Shown here in pieces: positions 42,829-52,164 of a DNA stretch of 64,000 bases; the stretch's first letter is position 1, and each line of letters starts with the position of its first letter. Position numbers and translations under genes: made by a program. Below the pieces are notes generated by a model. It was not told the origin of the DNA, ran no database searches, and worked only from the letters and a program-made list of their open reading frames with translations. The stretch lies in the NCBI GenBank assembly GCA_964510525.1, contig CAZECE010000141.1, positions 1 to 64,000 of the forward strand, in the 5' to 3' direction. The stretch is from CAZECE01 sp964510525 (GTDB lineage: Bacteria > Pseudomonadota > Gammaproteobacteria > Pseudomonadales > JANQJO01).

Positions 42829-44532
42829 TTAATGCCCTGATGTGACTCTATCGACTTCTTCAATGCTGGTAACGCCGGCTTTGATCTTCTCTAATCCAGA
42901 GGCCCTTAAATCATTAAAGCCTTCTTTTTGACAGGCGTCAGCAATTTCAATGGAATTGCCATCTTGCATGATGATTCGTGCGATTGGGTCGGTGATTTGA
43001 ACCACCTCATAAATCCCTACCCGACCTTTATAGCCGGCATTGCACTTTTCACAGCCGACGGGCCCATAGACCACAGCCTCTTCGAGATCCTCCTCATCAA
43101 ATCCCAGTTCGATGAGTGATTCAGGCGGAATATCAACCGGTTCTTTACAGTTACTGCATAACCTTCTGGCCAGCCGCTGAGCGATAATCAAGGAAACGGA
43201 CGTGGCGATATTAAATGAGGGCACGCCCATGTTTCTTAGGCGGGTTAGGGTTTCAGGCGCACTGTTGGTGTGTAAGGTGGATAAGACCAAATGGCCCGTT
43301 TGAGCCGCCTTGATGGCGATTGAAGCCGTTTCTAAATCGCGAATCTCACCCACCATCACGATATCTGGATCCTGACGTAAGAAGGCTCGTAACGCTGAGC
43401 TGAAATCCAGGCCAACCTTGGGGTTTACGTTGACCTGATTAATGCCTTCTAAGTTAATCTCAACGGGATCTTCCGCCGTCGAGATATTCCGCTCAGGGGT
43501 ATTCAGAATATTCAAGCCGGTATACAACGAAACGGTTTTACCACTGCCGGTTGGGCCGGTGACCAGAATCATGCCCTGGGGTTGTTCCAGCGCATTTAAA
43601 TACATGGCTTTTTGATCTTCCTCATAGCCGAGCATATCAATACCCAGTTTGGCACTGTCTGGATCCAGAATCCGCAAACAGATTTTCTCCCCCCAGAGCG
43701 TGGGAAGGGTATTGACCCGAAAATCAATGGCTTTCTTGGCGGAAACTTTCAATTTAATCCGCCCGTCTTGCGGAATTCGGCGCTCTGAGATGTTCATTGA
43801 GGACATCACTTTTAAACGCGCCGCTATTTTGCTGGCCGTATTAACGGGAGGTCGGGTGATTTCTTTTAAAATACCATCCGATCGAAAGCGTACTCGGTAG
43901 GCTTTTTCATAGGGTTCAAAGTGAATATCGGAAGCCCCGATTTTGATGGCATCAAATAAGACTTTATTGACGAATTTAACAATGGGGGCATCTTCAGCGC
44001 CATCATCATCAACGTCACCTCCGCCATCAACATGGACGTCGCCATCCAGCTCGACCAGTTCGTCGTCATCAATGTCTAAGCCGCCGCTGCTGCTATCAAA
44101 GAGTTGTTCGATGGTGTCGCTCAGTTTATCGAAGGCCACCACAACGGGATCGATGTTCAGTCCGGTATTAAATTTGATGTCATCGAGGGCTTGTATGTTA
44201 CTCGGATCCGCCAGAGCCACATAGAGGATGCTGCCACGCTTAAATAAGGGCAGAACCAAATGCTTTTTGATCAGTTGTTCTTGAACCAAATCGACCGGCA
44301 TGTGGCTGGGGTCGATCGATTCAAGTAACAGCAGGGGAGTACCGAACTCTTCACTGGCGGCTTTAGCGACTTTTTTAGCCGCAACCAAATTATTGGTAAC
44401 CAAATGCTCGACGAGAGAGACTTTTTCTTTACGCGCCGCCTCTTCAGCCTCAGCCAAAGTGCTCTCTTCGATGATCTCTTCTGCGACTAAACGCATACCG
44501 AGCGCACTGAACGTTTTTGAACTGGCTACCAT
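42829..44532 (-). CDS. pilB: Type IV pilus extension ATPase
   Basis: A 567-residue GspE/PilB ATPase. N-terminal GspE-N domain (binds regulators), then the ATPase with Walker A V-T-G-P-T-G-S-G-K-T, the Asp and His boxes (V-G-E-I-R-D, L-S-T-L-H-T-N) and the zinc site C-S-N-C ... C-E-K-C. An acidic insert near residues 153-175 (D-D-D-E-L-V-E, D-G-G-G-D-V-D-D-D) is longer than usual. It powers pilus extension. First gene of the leftward pilBCD set; pilA is 6.6 kb away rather than adjacent. Confidence 0.96.
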   Translation of the reverse strand: MVASSKTFSALGMRLVAEEIIEESTLAEAEEAARKEKVSLVEHLVTNNLVAAKKVAKAASEEFGTPLLLLESIDPSHMPVDLVQEQLIKKHLVLPLFKRGSILYVALADPSNIQALDDIKFNTGLNIDPVVVAFDKLSDTIEQLFDSSSGGLDIDDDELVELDGDVHVDGGGDVDDDGAEDAPIVKFVNKVLFDAIKIGASDIHFEPYEKAYRVRFRSDGILKEITRPPVNTASKIAARLKVMSSMNISERRIPQDGRIKLKVSAKKAIDFRVNTLPTLWGEKICLRILDPDSAKLGIDMLGYEEDQKAMYLNALEQPQGMILVTGPTGSGKTVSLYTGLNILNTPERNISTAEDPVEINLEGINQVNVNPKVGLDFSSALRAFLRQDPDIVMVGEIRDLETASIAIKAAQTGHLVLSTLHTNSAPETLTRLRNMGVPSFNIATSVSLIIAQRLARRLCSNCKEPVDIPPESLIELGFDEEDLEEAVVYGPVGCEKCNAGYKGRVGIYEVVQITDPIARIIMQDGNSIEIADACQKEGFNDLRASGLEKIKAGVTSIEEVDRVTSGH

Positions 44533-44997
44533 AGTGATATCGTTTTAATAAAAAGAGTCGGCTTTTTAAGGTGTTAACACCAACAGTTTAGTCGGTAATT
44601 TTGGAGGTGGCTTGGTAAAAGTCGTTTTAAGGAGGGCAGGGCTGGGTTTAGGGTACAGCGGATGTAAACGTTTTTTTTGCTCGTGATGATGAAACGATTT
44701 GAATTTAGCGTATTGAAGACCATTGGGATGTGAGATTGTGTGAGTTTATGTGAGATTTACCTCATAAAACCAAATCAGCGGCTTCAAAGAAACGCAACAA
44801 GCGGTGGTTTTCGGTTCTATGATGGCTTTCTTGGCCGCCATAGATAACAGTTGGCATCTCACAAGAATTCCATAGTTTGTTGCTTGCAGCATAAGTAAAA
44901 TAAGTAACAGGGGTTTCTTAAGTGGCTATGATTAATAAGTAACTATCAAAGACTTATAACCTTGTAGGCTTTAAAAATCTTAAATGGATGTTTTTAA
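44533..44997. other. 465-bp gap without a recognised gene
   Basis: The region between divergent pilB and the first asparagine synthase gene. It must carry both promoters. I found no tRNA, hairpin terminator or convincing gene remnant. It is the left border of the AT-rich glycan region, and a place where pilA would stand in many relatives. Confidence 0.6.
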
Positions 44998-46887
44998 ATG
45001 TGCGGTATCGCGTTCATTTACAATGATTCGGGGAATGCCGCTGAATGCTCGCATCGGATATCCGAAGCATTAAAAAAAATGCAGCACCGTGGTCCAGACG
45101 GTTCTGGTACATTTCAATATCAAAATGCCTTTCTAGGGCATGTTCGACTGTCAATTATTGATCTCGACTTATCTATACAACCGTTTATTTCAAATGATGA
45201 GCGATATGCTCTGATTTTCAACGGTGAAATTTACAACTATAAAGCGCTTAGAAACAGCTTTGAAGGTCGTTGGGCATTTAGAACGGGTGGTGATACAGAA
45301 GTATTATTAGCCGGCTTAATTTTGGAAGGTACCCATTTCTTAAACAAAATGGAGGGTATGTGGGCTTTTTGTTATTGGGATAACCATACGGAAACGGCGC
45401 TGTTGTGTAGAGACAGGAGCGGCAAAAAACCATTATTTTTTCGTCAAAACCAGAAAAAGCTGACGTGTGCCTCAGAACTGCCCGCTTTACGCCAATTGGA
45501 TGCAGATAGCTGGCAAGTCTCGCCAGAAAGCCAGGTTAATTATTTTAAATACGGTTATTGTTCCCCAGGAAAAACGTTTTATCAAGAAATTCAAGAAATT
45601 AAGCCTGGCCATTATCTCTATTGGAAAAAAAACGCGGTCCCTCAACAAGAGCGATATTGGTCTATTGAAACACAACGGTTTACGGGATCAAAAGTTGAGG
45701 CGGCTGAAAAGATTCGTGAGTTGTTTAAAAGTTCCGTTAAAAAACGTTTGGTCAGTGATGTAGAGGTGGGTACCTTTCTTTCGGGCGGTATTGATTCCTC
45801 ATTAGTAACAGCTCAAGCTTCTAAACTAACAACGGATCCCATTAAGGCCTTTACCATTGGGTATGATGATCAGGTGAGTGATGAGCGCCCTTTTGCTAAA
45901 GTCATTGCTGAGAATTTGAATATTGACCATCAAACTTATTGTTTGAAGCAGTGGAACCCTAATATTTTAGAGAAGCTATTGAATTCTAGTATTGGTCAAC
46001 CCTTTGCGGATTCATCAATTTTACCTTCTTATGAAGTTTCAAAGATGGCAGCAAAATATGTAAAGGTAGCTTTGTCGGGAGATGGGAGTGATGAGCTTTT
46101 TTGTGGCTATACCAGATATAAAGTTCGAGCAATTTTAAAATGGTACTTGCATGCTCCAAACTTTTTTCGTAAGAAATTTAAGTTGCTACTATCGAGAAGT
46201 GTATCGGATCATTTTCAACGAAAAAGGTTTTACAGTTTCATTTATCGCATACTGAATGTGATTGAATGTTTAGAAGATGAAACACCCTATAAAGGTGGTA
46301 GAGTTTTTTCAAATCAAAAAATTTTGTCGCTTTTAAATACATATCAATCTATACAAAATGGCGTATCGAAAAATGAAGAGGTTTTACAAAGTTTCGATGA
46401 AGTCGCTTCTATGATGAAATCGGATTTTTTAAACTACTTACCGCAAGATATACACCAAAAAGTGGATCGTGCTTCCATGTTTTGTTCATTAGAAATACGC
46501 GCTCCATTTTTGGATTCTGAATTGATTCAGCATGCCTTCTCTTTACCAGAATCCTGGCATTACGGTAATACACAAAATAAACCCATGCTGCGTTTAGCGT
46601 TTAAAAATTTGCTACCACAAGTAATTTGGAATCGTAAAAAACAAGGCTTTGTCCCGCCTGTTCAAGAGTGGTTAATGGGAGATTTAGGGGGAGAGTTGCG
46701 TGCACTGCTCTATTCAGACCGTGAATCTTTACTTAATCGTGGTGTGGTAGATCAGATGTTAAATGACCATAAAGCAGGAGTTCTAAATCATACGTATCGT
46801 TTGTGGTTGGTATATGTTTATTTGCTATGGAACAATAAACACCTATCCAGTTTCTCAACCTCTTTAAATGTTGCCAATAAAGTATGA
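44998..46887 (+). CDS. Asparagine synthase-like glutamine amidotransferase (first copy)
   Basis: A 629-residue AsnB-type protein. The start M-C-G-I exposes the catalytic Cys after Met removal; the glutaminase part shows H-R-G-P-D-G, L-S-I-I-D-L and N-G-E-I-Y-N-Y. The synthetase part has the PP-loop F-L-S-G-G-I-D-S-S and L-S-G-D-G-S-D-E-L-F. Copies within polysaccharide loci often amidate uronic or amino acid groups of the glycan rather than making free asparagine; that role is inferred from context. Its stop overlaps the next start (ATGA). Confidence 0.9.
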   Translation: MCGIAFIYNDSGNAAECSHRISEALKKMQHRGPDGSGTFQYQNAFLGHVRLSIIDLDLSIQPFISNDERYALIFNGEIYNYKALRNSFEGRWAFRTGGDTEVLLAGLILEGTHFLNKMEGMWAFCYWDNHTETALLCRDRSGKKPLFFRQNQKKLTCASELPALRQLDADSWQVSPESQVNYFKYGYCSPGKTFYQEIQEIKPGHYLYWKKNAVPQQERYWSIETQRFTGSKVEAAEKIRELFKSSVKKRLVSDVEVGTFLSGGIDSSLVTAQASKLTTDPIKAFTIGYDDQVSDERPFAKVIAENLNIDHQTYCLKQWNPNILEKLLNSSIGQPFADSSILPSYEVSKMAAKYVKVALSGDGSDELFCGYTRYKVRAILKWYLHAPNFFRKKFKLLLSRSVSDHFQRKRFYSFIYRILNVIECLEDETPYKGGRVFSNQKILSLLNTYQSIQNGVSKNEEVLQSFDEVASMMKSDFLNYLPQDIHQKVDRASMFCSLEIRAPFLDSELIQHAFSLPESWHYGNTQNKPMLRLAFKNLLPQVIWNRKKQGFVPPVQEWLMGDLGGELRALLYSDRESLLNRGVVDQMLNDHKAGVLNHTYRLWLVYVYLLWNNKHLSSFSTSLNVANKV

Positions 46888-47999
46888 CCGAAAACGATCA
46901 CGCCATTATTTTCGTGTTCCCGAGGCTGGTCTCAGGTGGAGCAGAAGGCGTTTTGAATCTATTAGCAACAAAGCTTGCAAAAGAGAACAATGTGATTTTA
47001 CTGACGACTCAAAGAGTACAGGATATTCCTCTAGATTTTTCAGCTAGCTATTCAATTTTTCAATGCTCAAATTTGATTCAGTTTTTTATGCAATTAAAGA
47101 GTTTATATAAATCCTATAAAAAGCTGACTGTTATCAGCTCTTTTACGGATATTAATATTCTATTGTGTTTATTTAAGAAAATTCGATTTAAAAACATCAG
47201 GCTTATCTTAAGGGAAGCCATTCATCCATTTTGGCATTTGAATGAAACAAAACTAGGGTTGCTTTATAAGTTGGGGTATCGGTTATATTCGGAAGCAGAT
47301 GAGGTCATTTGTTTAACGGATGAAATGAAAGAAGATTTAAAGAAGCTTATCCCTCCTACAGTCAATTCTGTTCATGTTATACCTAATTTTTTCGACACTG
47401 ATTTAGATCTTTCATGGAGCCCACCTAAGGACGAAATTATTATCACGACGGTTGGTCGCCTTTGTTATCAAAAAGGGTATGATCAATTAATTAAAGCGTT
47501 TTATCGATTAACTCATCAATACGAAGATGTGAAGTTAAGAATGATTGGTGATGGACCTGAAAAACGGAATCTTAAAAATCTTACACGTGGATTAGGAATT
47601 GAAAAAAGTATCATATTTGAAGGTTGGGTCGAAAATCCATTTGAATATGTATCAAAATCTTCATTCTATGTGATGAGTTCAAGATACGAAGGATTTTCTA
47701 ATGCTATGTTTGAAACTCTATATTGTGGTGTACCTGTGCTTGCAACGGCTCAATATACGGGCGCTACTCAAATAAATCACTTTGAAGAAGTTGGCCACCT
47801 TGTTTCAAGCTGCTCCGAAGCGGATTTATCTAAGGGTTTGGCTTATATGTACGAGAACATTAATGAGTTTAAAGCAGAAAAAATTCAAAATTTGGCGCAT
47901 GAACTGATCAATTTAACTAGAACTATTGATCAATACATGAACTTGATTCTGAATCTTAGCAATCATTCAAATGATTTCAAAAAAGATGCAAAACGATAA
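46884..47999 (+). CDS. Glycosyltransferase family 4 protein
   Basis: A 371-residue GT-B fold enzyme. N-terminal F-P-R-L-V-S-G-G-A-E-G-V is the usual acceptor-side loop, and the C-terminal half has T-V-G-R-L-C-Y-Q-K-G-Y, I-G-D-G-P-E-K and the retaining GT4 site S-S-R-Y-E-G-F-S-N-A-M-F-E. It would add a sugar from a nucleotide donor to a lipid-linked glycan on the cytoplasmic side. Translationally coupled to the asparagine synthase upstream and overlaps the next glycosyltransferase by 29 nt. Confidence 0.92.
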   Translation: MTENDHAIIFVFPRLVSGGAEGVLNLLATKLAKENNVILLTTQRVQDIPLDFSASYSIFQCSNLIQFFMQLKSLYKSYKKLTVISSFTDINILLCLFKKIRFKNIRLILREAIHPFWHLNETKLGLLYKLGYRLYSEADEVICLTDEMKEDLKKLIPPTVNSVHVIPNFFDTDLDLSWSPPKDEIIITTVGRLCYQKGYDQLIKAFYRLTHQYEDVKLRMIGDGPEKRNLKNLTRGLGIEKSIIFEGWVENPFEYVSKSSFYVMSSRYEGFSNAMFETLYCGVPVLATAQYTGATQINHFEEVGHLVSSCSEADLSKGLAYMYENINEFKAEKIQNLAHELINLTRTIDQYMNLILNLSNHSNDFKKDAKR

Positions 48000-49077
48000 A
48001 GTTAATCATTCTGTTATTTTTTTTGTACCGTCATTAGCAATCGGAGGCGCGGAAAAAGTGATGGTTCGATTAGCCAATGGTTTAGTCAAGAAAGGCATTG
48101 ACTGTTACTTTATTAGTTTTTTTGATGGGAGCATGAAATCTGAAATAGACGATAATATACCTGTTTCTATTCTCAGTAATAAACTAAAGTTTAGCGTGGT
48201 AAGTTTTATAAAAAGTCTAATCAAACTTATTTTGGTAGTGCGCAGTATTCATCCAAATTCAATTGTATCAACGGTCACAGGAGCGAATCTAGTTCTGTGT
48301 GCGTTTAAGTTTTTTTTGCCGAAAAAAACACGAGTTATTATCAGGGAAGCAACAACGCTGCAGAACTATTCGAAAATAAAGTTTTTTCTTGCTTTACTGT
48401 TGTACCGAAATGCAGACACTGCTATATGTGTTTCTAATGTAGTAAAAAAAGGCTTAAAAAACCATCGAATTGTTAGTGAAAAGCAGTTACGTGTTATCTA
48501 CAACCCCGCTTCGATTCCCATAAAGCGTCAAAAAAAAGAAATGAATAAGGTGGATGGCCCTTTTATTTTCCTATCCGTTGGTCGTTTAGTTCACGTCAAA
48601 GGGTTAGATGTATTGATCAATGCTTTTTTAAAGTTCCAAGAAAAAACACAAGGTAAAGGCAAGCTGTATATTGTCGGTGACGGCCCTGAACGACATTCTC
48701 TAGAAAAAATACTTGAAGGCCAACTCTATAAAATGGACGTTAATTTTGTCGGCATGTCTCCAACCCCAGAAGAGTATTACGAACTGGCAGATTGCTATGT
48801 AATGGCTTCTCGATGGGAAGGGTTTCCTAATGCCCTCTTGGATGCGATAAGCTATCAGCTTCCAATCATTTCTTCTGATTGCGATGCTGCATTAGAAATA
48901 TTAAATAAAAATCAGGAAAATAGAATTTTTCCCATGAATGACTCATGTACTTTAGCAAGAGAGATGTTAGAAGTTTATGAGAAAAGAGTAAATTTTAAAC
49001 CTGGTGAAATTCCATCGTTATTTAATATGTCTGAAATTTTAGAGCAGTATTGTGAAGAATTGATACCTAGGTACTAA
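47971..49077 (+). CDS. Glycosyltransferase family 4 protein
   Basis: A 368-residue GT4 enzyme, similar in plan to its upstream neighbour: F-V-P-S-L-A-I-G-G-A-E-K-V at the start, L-S-V-G-R-L-V-H-V-K-G-L, V-G-D-G-P-E-R, and A-S-R-W-E-G-F-P-N-A-L-L-D. The two probably arose by duplication or are adjacent steps of one chain. The start could also be the ATG at 47986 (M-Q-N-D-K); neither has a clear ribosome site, as expected for coupled genes. It converges on the membrane glycosyltransferase gene with no gap. Confidence 0.92.
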   Translation: MISKKMQNDKVNHSVIFFVPSLAIGGAEKVMVRLANGLVKKGIDCYFISFFDGSMKSEIDDNIPVSILSNKLKFSVVSFIKSLIKLILVVRSIHPNSIVSTVTGANLVLCAFKFFLPKKTRVIIREATTLQNYSKIKFFLALLLYRNADTAICVSNVVKKGLKNHRIVSEKQLRVIYNPASIPIKRQKKEMNKVDGPFIFLSVGRLVHVKGLDVLINAFLKFQEKTQGKGKLYIVGDGPERHSLEKILEGQLYKMDVNFVGMSPTPEEYYELADCYVMASRWEGFPNALLDAISYQLPIISSDCDAALEILNKNQENRIFPMNDSCTLAREMLEVYEKRVNFKPGEIPSLFNMSEILEQYCEELIPRY

Positions 49078-51009
49078 CTAAATATTTAAAAGGCTGTATT
49101 CTGTCTTTTCAATTAACATTTGGTATATTTTTTTCTGATTGGCGTTTAATTTTTCGACATTTAATTGTTGGAGTAATTCCTTGCTTTTGTTAAGTTTATT
49201 TGATTGAAAGAGCATGATTGCCATTTCTAGTTGGTGAGAATAATTATTTGGTTCAGTGTTAATGGCTTTTTTTAAGTAGTGTAAGGCTATCTCCGGAGTA
49301 CCTTGAGATTCTATGTAATGCGCAATTTGAGAATAGATGTGAGCTTTAAAATAAGGCAGAACTGTTGGATTATCTTCAAAAGCCAACACAATTTTATTGA
49401 TAAGAGCAGTTTTTGTTTTGCAGGCCTGATTAATGTTACAAATAAAAAATTCCTGGATGCGCTTCATGTTTTCGCGCTCTATTTGGACGGTTTTTATTCT
49501 GAAAAGTAGTTCTTCAACCCAGGCGTCTTCGGGGGGAGCACCTACTGATTCATTCAACCTAAGCAGAGCAAAAAGTCCGGATAAGTCGATGTCCAAGTTT
49601 AGGTATGTTTGTTCGAAAGCCTCTTTAGCCCGTATGTAGTTTTCAGATCTGGCGGAGGGCGATTCTTCAAACTGTAACGATAAATAATACCATCTCCCAG
49701 CATTGTGTTGTGTGCGATTTGAGCTTGGATTCTTTAGTGCTTCTGATGCTACAAGGCTTGGCATGTCTTTCCAGTGTTGAGCTCTGAGTGCAGTTGCGCT
49801 CAGTAAAATGAGAAAAATAATAGGTAGAATGATGTTGGCCTTCAAGTTCATATGTGTTATTTCACATGCCTTGATAAGCAGGCCTGAAACTGCTAATAAA
49901 ATCCCTATCATTGGGAAATAATTTCGATGTTCGTGTACGAGTTCGAGAGATAGAATACTGGATTCTATGCTGTGGCTGGTAAGAAACCACAGAGTTCCGA
50001 AAAAGAACAATGGTACTGATTTCCGGAATTTAAATGCTCCTAAGATGACAAAAATCCAAGCAAAAATAGAGAAAGCGGTCGTAGGCTCAAGTAAACTGAC
50101 AGACTTTTTTATATCATCGTGAAAAAGACTCATTTTTAGAATATTGGGCAATATTATTTGGTATACGTAAAACCAGAGAACCCTTGTTTGGGTCATGAGT
50201 CTTTCATAGATGGTGTAACCACGATTGCTGTAGATATTGACCCACCAATCCCAGTTGAAAGCAATACTGATCAATAGGATTGCTATGATCAGCCAGCAAC
50301 TGCTAACTATACAAGTTAATATAGAGCGCTGTTTGGGATCTTTGGTTTCTTTTTTAAAGAAAACGGTTTCTGTTGCCAAGATAATAAAGCCGATAACCAC
50401 ACCATTTTCTTTGCATAGAATGGCGCATATACCAAAAATCAAGCACAAGAAAAATGGAAATAAATGATAGCCTTGGTGGTTGATTAAAGTTATACGCCAC
50501 TTTAAATAAAAGCTGTAGCTCAATACCATAAAGAAAAAGCACATAGTGGCCATGCGTTGGACAACATAAAGTACTGATGTGAGATTAAAGGGGTGGGCGG
50601 CCCAAACAATAGCAAGAAAAATGGGCAGCTTATTTCTTGCGAAAATTAAGTGTGATTGGTTCTCATCTCTGAAAACTATTCTCATTAACAGAGTCAAACA
50701 CCAAGCAAGCGCAAAGGTATTAGCCAAGTGTATGATTAGATTCGTTACTTTGAAGGGGAATGGGTCAAGGCCAAAGTAATATTTTGTAATGGCTAAGGAC
50801 AAAATGGGAATCGGTCTGCCAAGGGGACCAGTTTCTGAAAGAAATGCTATTTCTGCTAGTGAGCTGGGGCTTATGTTTTTAAGTATGATGTCTTCGTTTT
50901 CTACTAGCGTAGGAAAATCATCGAAAACATAAGGGCCGTTGAGGGCTGGGGCGTATGCAATTAAAACTAATATTAAAAATGGAAGTAATCTAAGGAGTGT
51001 GAGCTTCAC
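49078..51009 (-). CDS. TMTC-like GT-C membrane protein with TPR tail, next to pilA
   Basis: A 643-residue protein. About ten to eleven membrane segments fill the first 410 residues. The first external loop has F-D-D (D30-D31), the acidic pair typical of GT-C enzymes, and G-R-P-I-P-I-L-S-L-A-I-T follows as in TMTC-type proteins. Residues about 430-640 are helical repeats, the last clearly TPR-like (A-L-H-Y-L-K-K-A-I-N-T-E-P-N-N). GT-C enzymes move sugars from lipid carriers onto proteins or glycans outside the membrane. It is co-directional with and downstream of pilA, so pilin is a plausible target; this is inference. Confidence 0.75.
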   Translation of the reverse strand: MKLTLLRLLPFLILVLIAYAPALNGPYVFDDFPTLVENEDIILKNISPSSLAEIAFLSETGPLGRPIPILSLAITKYYFGLDPFPFKVTNLIIHLANTFALAWCLTLLMRIVFRDENQSHLIFARNKLPIFLAIVWAAHPFNLTSVLYVVQRMATMCFFFMVLSYSFYLKWRITLINHQGYHLFPFFLCLIFGICAILCKENGVVIGFIILATETVFFKKETKDPKQRSILTCIVSSCWLIIAILLISIAFNWDWWVNIYSNRGYTIYERLMTQTRVLWFYVYQIILPNILKMSLFHDDIKKSVSLLEPTTAFSIFAWIFVILGAFKFRKSVPLFFFGTLWFLTSHSIESSILSLELVHEHRNYFPMIGILLAVSGLLIKACEITHMNLKANIILPIIFLILLSATALRAQHWKDMPSLVASEALKNPSSNRTQHNAGRWYYLSLQFEESPSARSENYIRAKEAFEQTYLNLDIDLSGLFALLRLNESVGAPPEDAWVEELLFRIKTVQIERENMKRIQEFFICNINQACKTKTALINKIVLAFEDNPTVLPYFKAHIYSQIAHYIESQGTPEIALHYLKKAINTEPNNYSHQLEMAIMLFQSNKLNKSKELLQQLNVEKLNANQKKIYQMLIEKTEYSLLNI

Positions 51010-51128
51010 AAAGTTTGTTTCTCAATAGAAAGATGGGACTTCTTCTTATGATATCTGTCTAAGGTGCTGTTGATTTAGATATTTATTAAGTGTTCCATAT
51101 TAATTATATTTAACCGAAAATTAAAAAC

Positions 51129-51164
51129 AAAACAGGCTCCATAGCACGCTATGGAGCCTGTTTT
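51129..51164 (-). terminator. Strong terminator after pilA
   Basis: A perfect 16-bp stem with a 4-nt loop 11 nt past the pilA stop; on the minus strand it ends in TTTT and further Ts. It would limit read-through from pilA into the membrane glycosyltransferase gene. Confidence 0.95.
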
Positions 51165-51175
51165 ATTAAGAGCTA

Positions 51176-51655
51176 TTAGATTCGACAATCAGTTGGTAAA
51201 TACCGATCAGGGATGGTTGTGTTATCTGTCGCAGCTCCAGCTTGATTGACTCCAGCTGCAGGAAAGGCAGCACCACCACATATCCATACAAGGTTCTGTG
51301 CAGTATTTTCAGCAGGGTAGATTGTCAAAGTAGTACCTGTTATGGCTGCGTTAGCTCTAGCACCCATGGCTACATCGATTTCACCGCTGTCACCAATATC
51401 AATTTGGGTTACATAGTTGCCATCATAACTGATAGCTGTGGCTAAACCTGCAGTGGCGTTATCATTCGGTAAGAAGCCTCGAGCGGCATAATAGTCTGAA
51501 ATAGCCGTTTTGAACTCACCAGCCATCGCCATAGCTTCTGTAACTTGAGCTCGTATCGTGTAATCTTTGTATTGCGGTACAGCTACAGCAGCCAAAATGC
51601 CGATAATAGCAACAACAATCATTAATTCAATAAGCGTAAAACCTTTCTGTTTCAT
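51176..51655 (-). CDS. pilA: Type IV major pilin
   Basis: A 159-residue prepilin. Leader M-K-Q-K-G is followed by the N-methylation segment F-T-L-I-E-L-M-I-V-V-A-I-I-G-I-L-A-A-V-A, with cleavage before F and glutamate at mature position 5. The globular part has the C-terminal disulfide loop between W-I-C-G-G and P-T-D-C-R. It is processed by PilD and assembled by PilB/PilC. A sigma-54-type promoter lies upstream and a strong terminator downstream, so it is a single-gene transcript. Confidence 0.97.
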   Translation of the reverse strand: MKQKGFTLIELMIVVAIIGILAAVAVPQYKDYTIRAQVTEAMAMAGEFKTAISDYYAARGFLPNDNATAGLATAISYDGNYVTQIDIGDSGEIDVAMGARANAAITGTTLTIYPAENTAQNLVWICGGAAFPAAGVNQAGAATDNTTIPDRYLPTDCRI

Positions 51656-51730
51656 TAGAAATACCTCTAAGTTAATGTTAATTTTAAATCATTGACTAAT
51701 TAAAGCCTGTGAAGACTCAAAGAATAACCA

Positions 51731-51746
51731 AGCAAATAATAGACCA
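51731..51746 (-). promoter_or_regulatory. Candidate sigma-54 promoter of pilA
   Basis: On the minus strand the sequence TGGTCTATTATTTGCTT has GG and GC separated by 10 nt and a full TTGCT at -12; the -24 part (TGGTC) deviates from TGGCA. It would start transcription about 65 nt before the pilA ATG. Sigma-54 with PilR drives pilA in Pseudomonas, which supports the reading. Confidence 0.6.
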
Positions 51747-52164
51747 AAATACAATATTGTCTGAAGATCCTTATCTTATTGATGCATAATGATTATTTGT
51801 ATTGGGACAACATAGCTTTGGATTTAGTGTGGATATAAATTTACAAAAATTGTCCTAAAGTTGTTTTTTTTTGCGGGTTTTGACATAGTTCTATCAAAAC
51901 AGCTCAACTGTTAAATGCACTCTACCCTATTTAATCGAGGCAGTATTATTATTGCTTTTTTTTCCTCGTTAGTATGAGTTAGTTTAGGCCTAATCCGACA
52001 GATATGAGATCAAACTACCATTACAAAATCTATCAGTCTCAATTTGATATGAACCTAAAAAAATTAACGTATATATGTAAAATGATCAAATGCCCTGAAT
52101 TAGTCGGGTAAAAATAGAGGGATTGCCAGGTGGCTGTAGATATTATTTTTAGGGTGTTTATTAA
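51747..52164. other. Gene-free AT-rich region with a stem-loop at 51877-51900
   Basis: This gap separates the pilA promoter from the SGNH genes. The one visible structure pairs GTTTTGACATAG with CTATCAAAAC across a 2-nt loop, with a 2-nt bulge. No U-tract follows on either strand, so it may be an operator or RNA element. Nothing else was recognised. Confidence 0.55.

Noticed and set aside
44533..44997. A possible pilA remnant or tRNA next to pilB
   Set aside because: No pilin N-terminal motif, T-loop or acceptor stem could be found in the gap.
46884..49077. Treating the two adjacent GT4 genes as a tandem repeat
   Set aside because: They share the family motifs and plan but differ over most of their length; they are paralogues at most, not a recent duplication.
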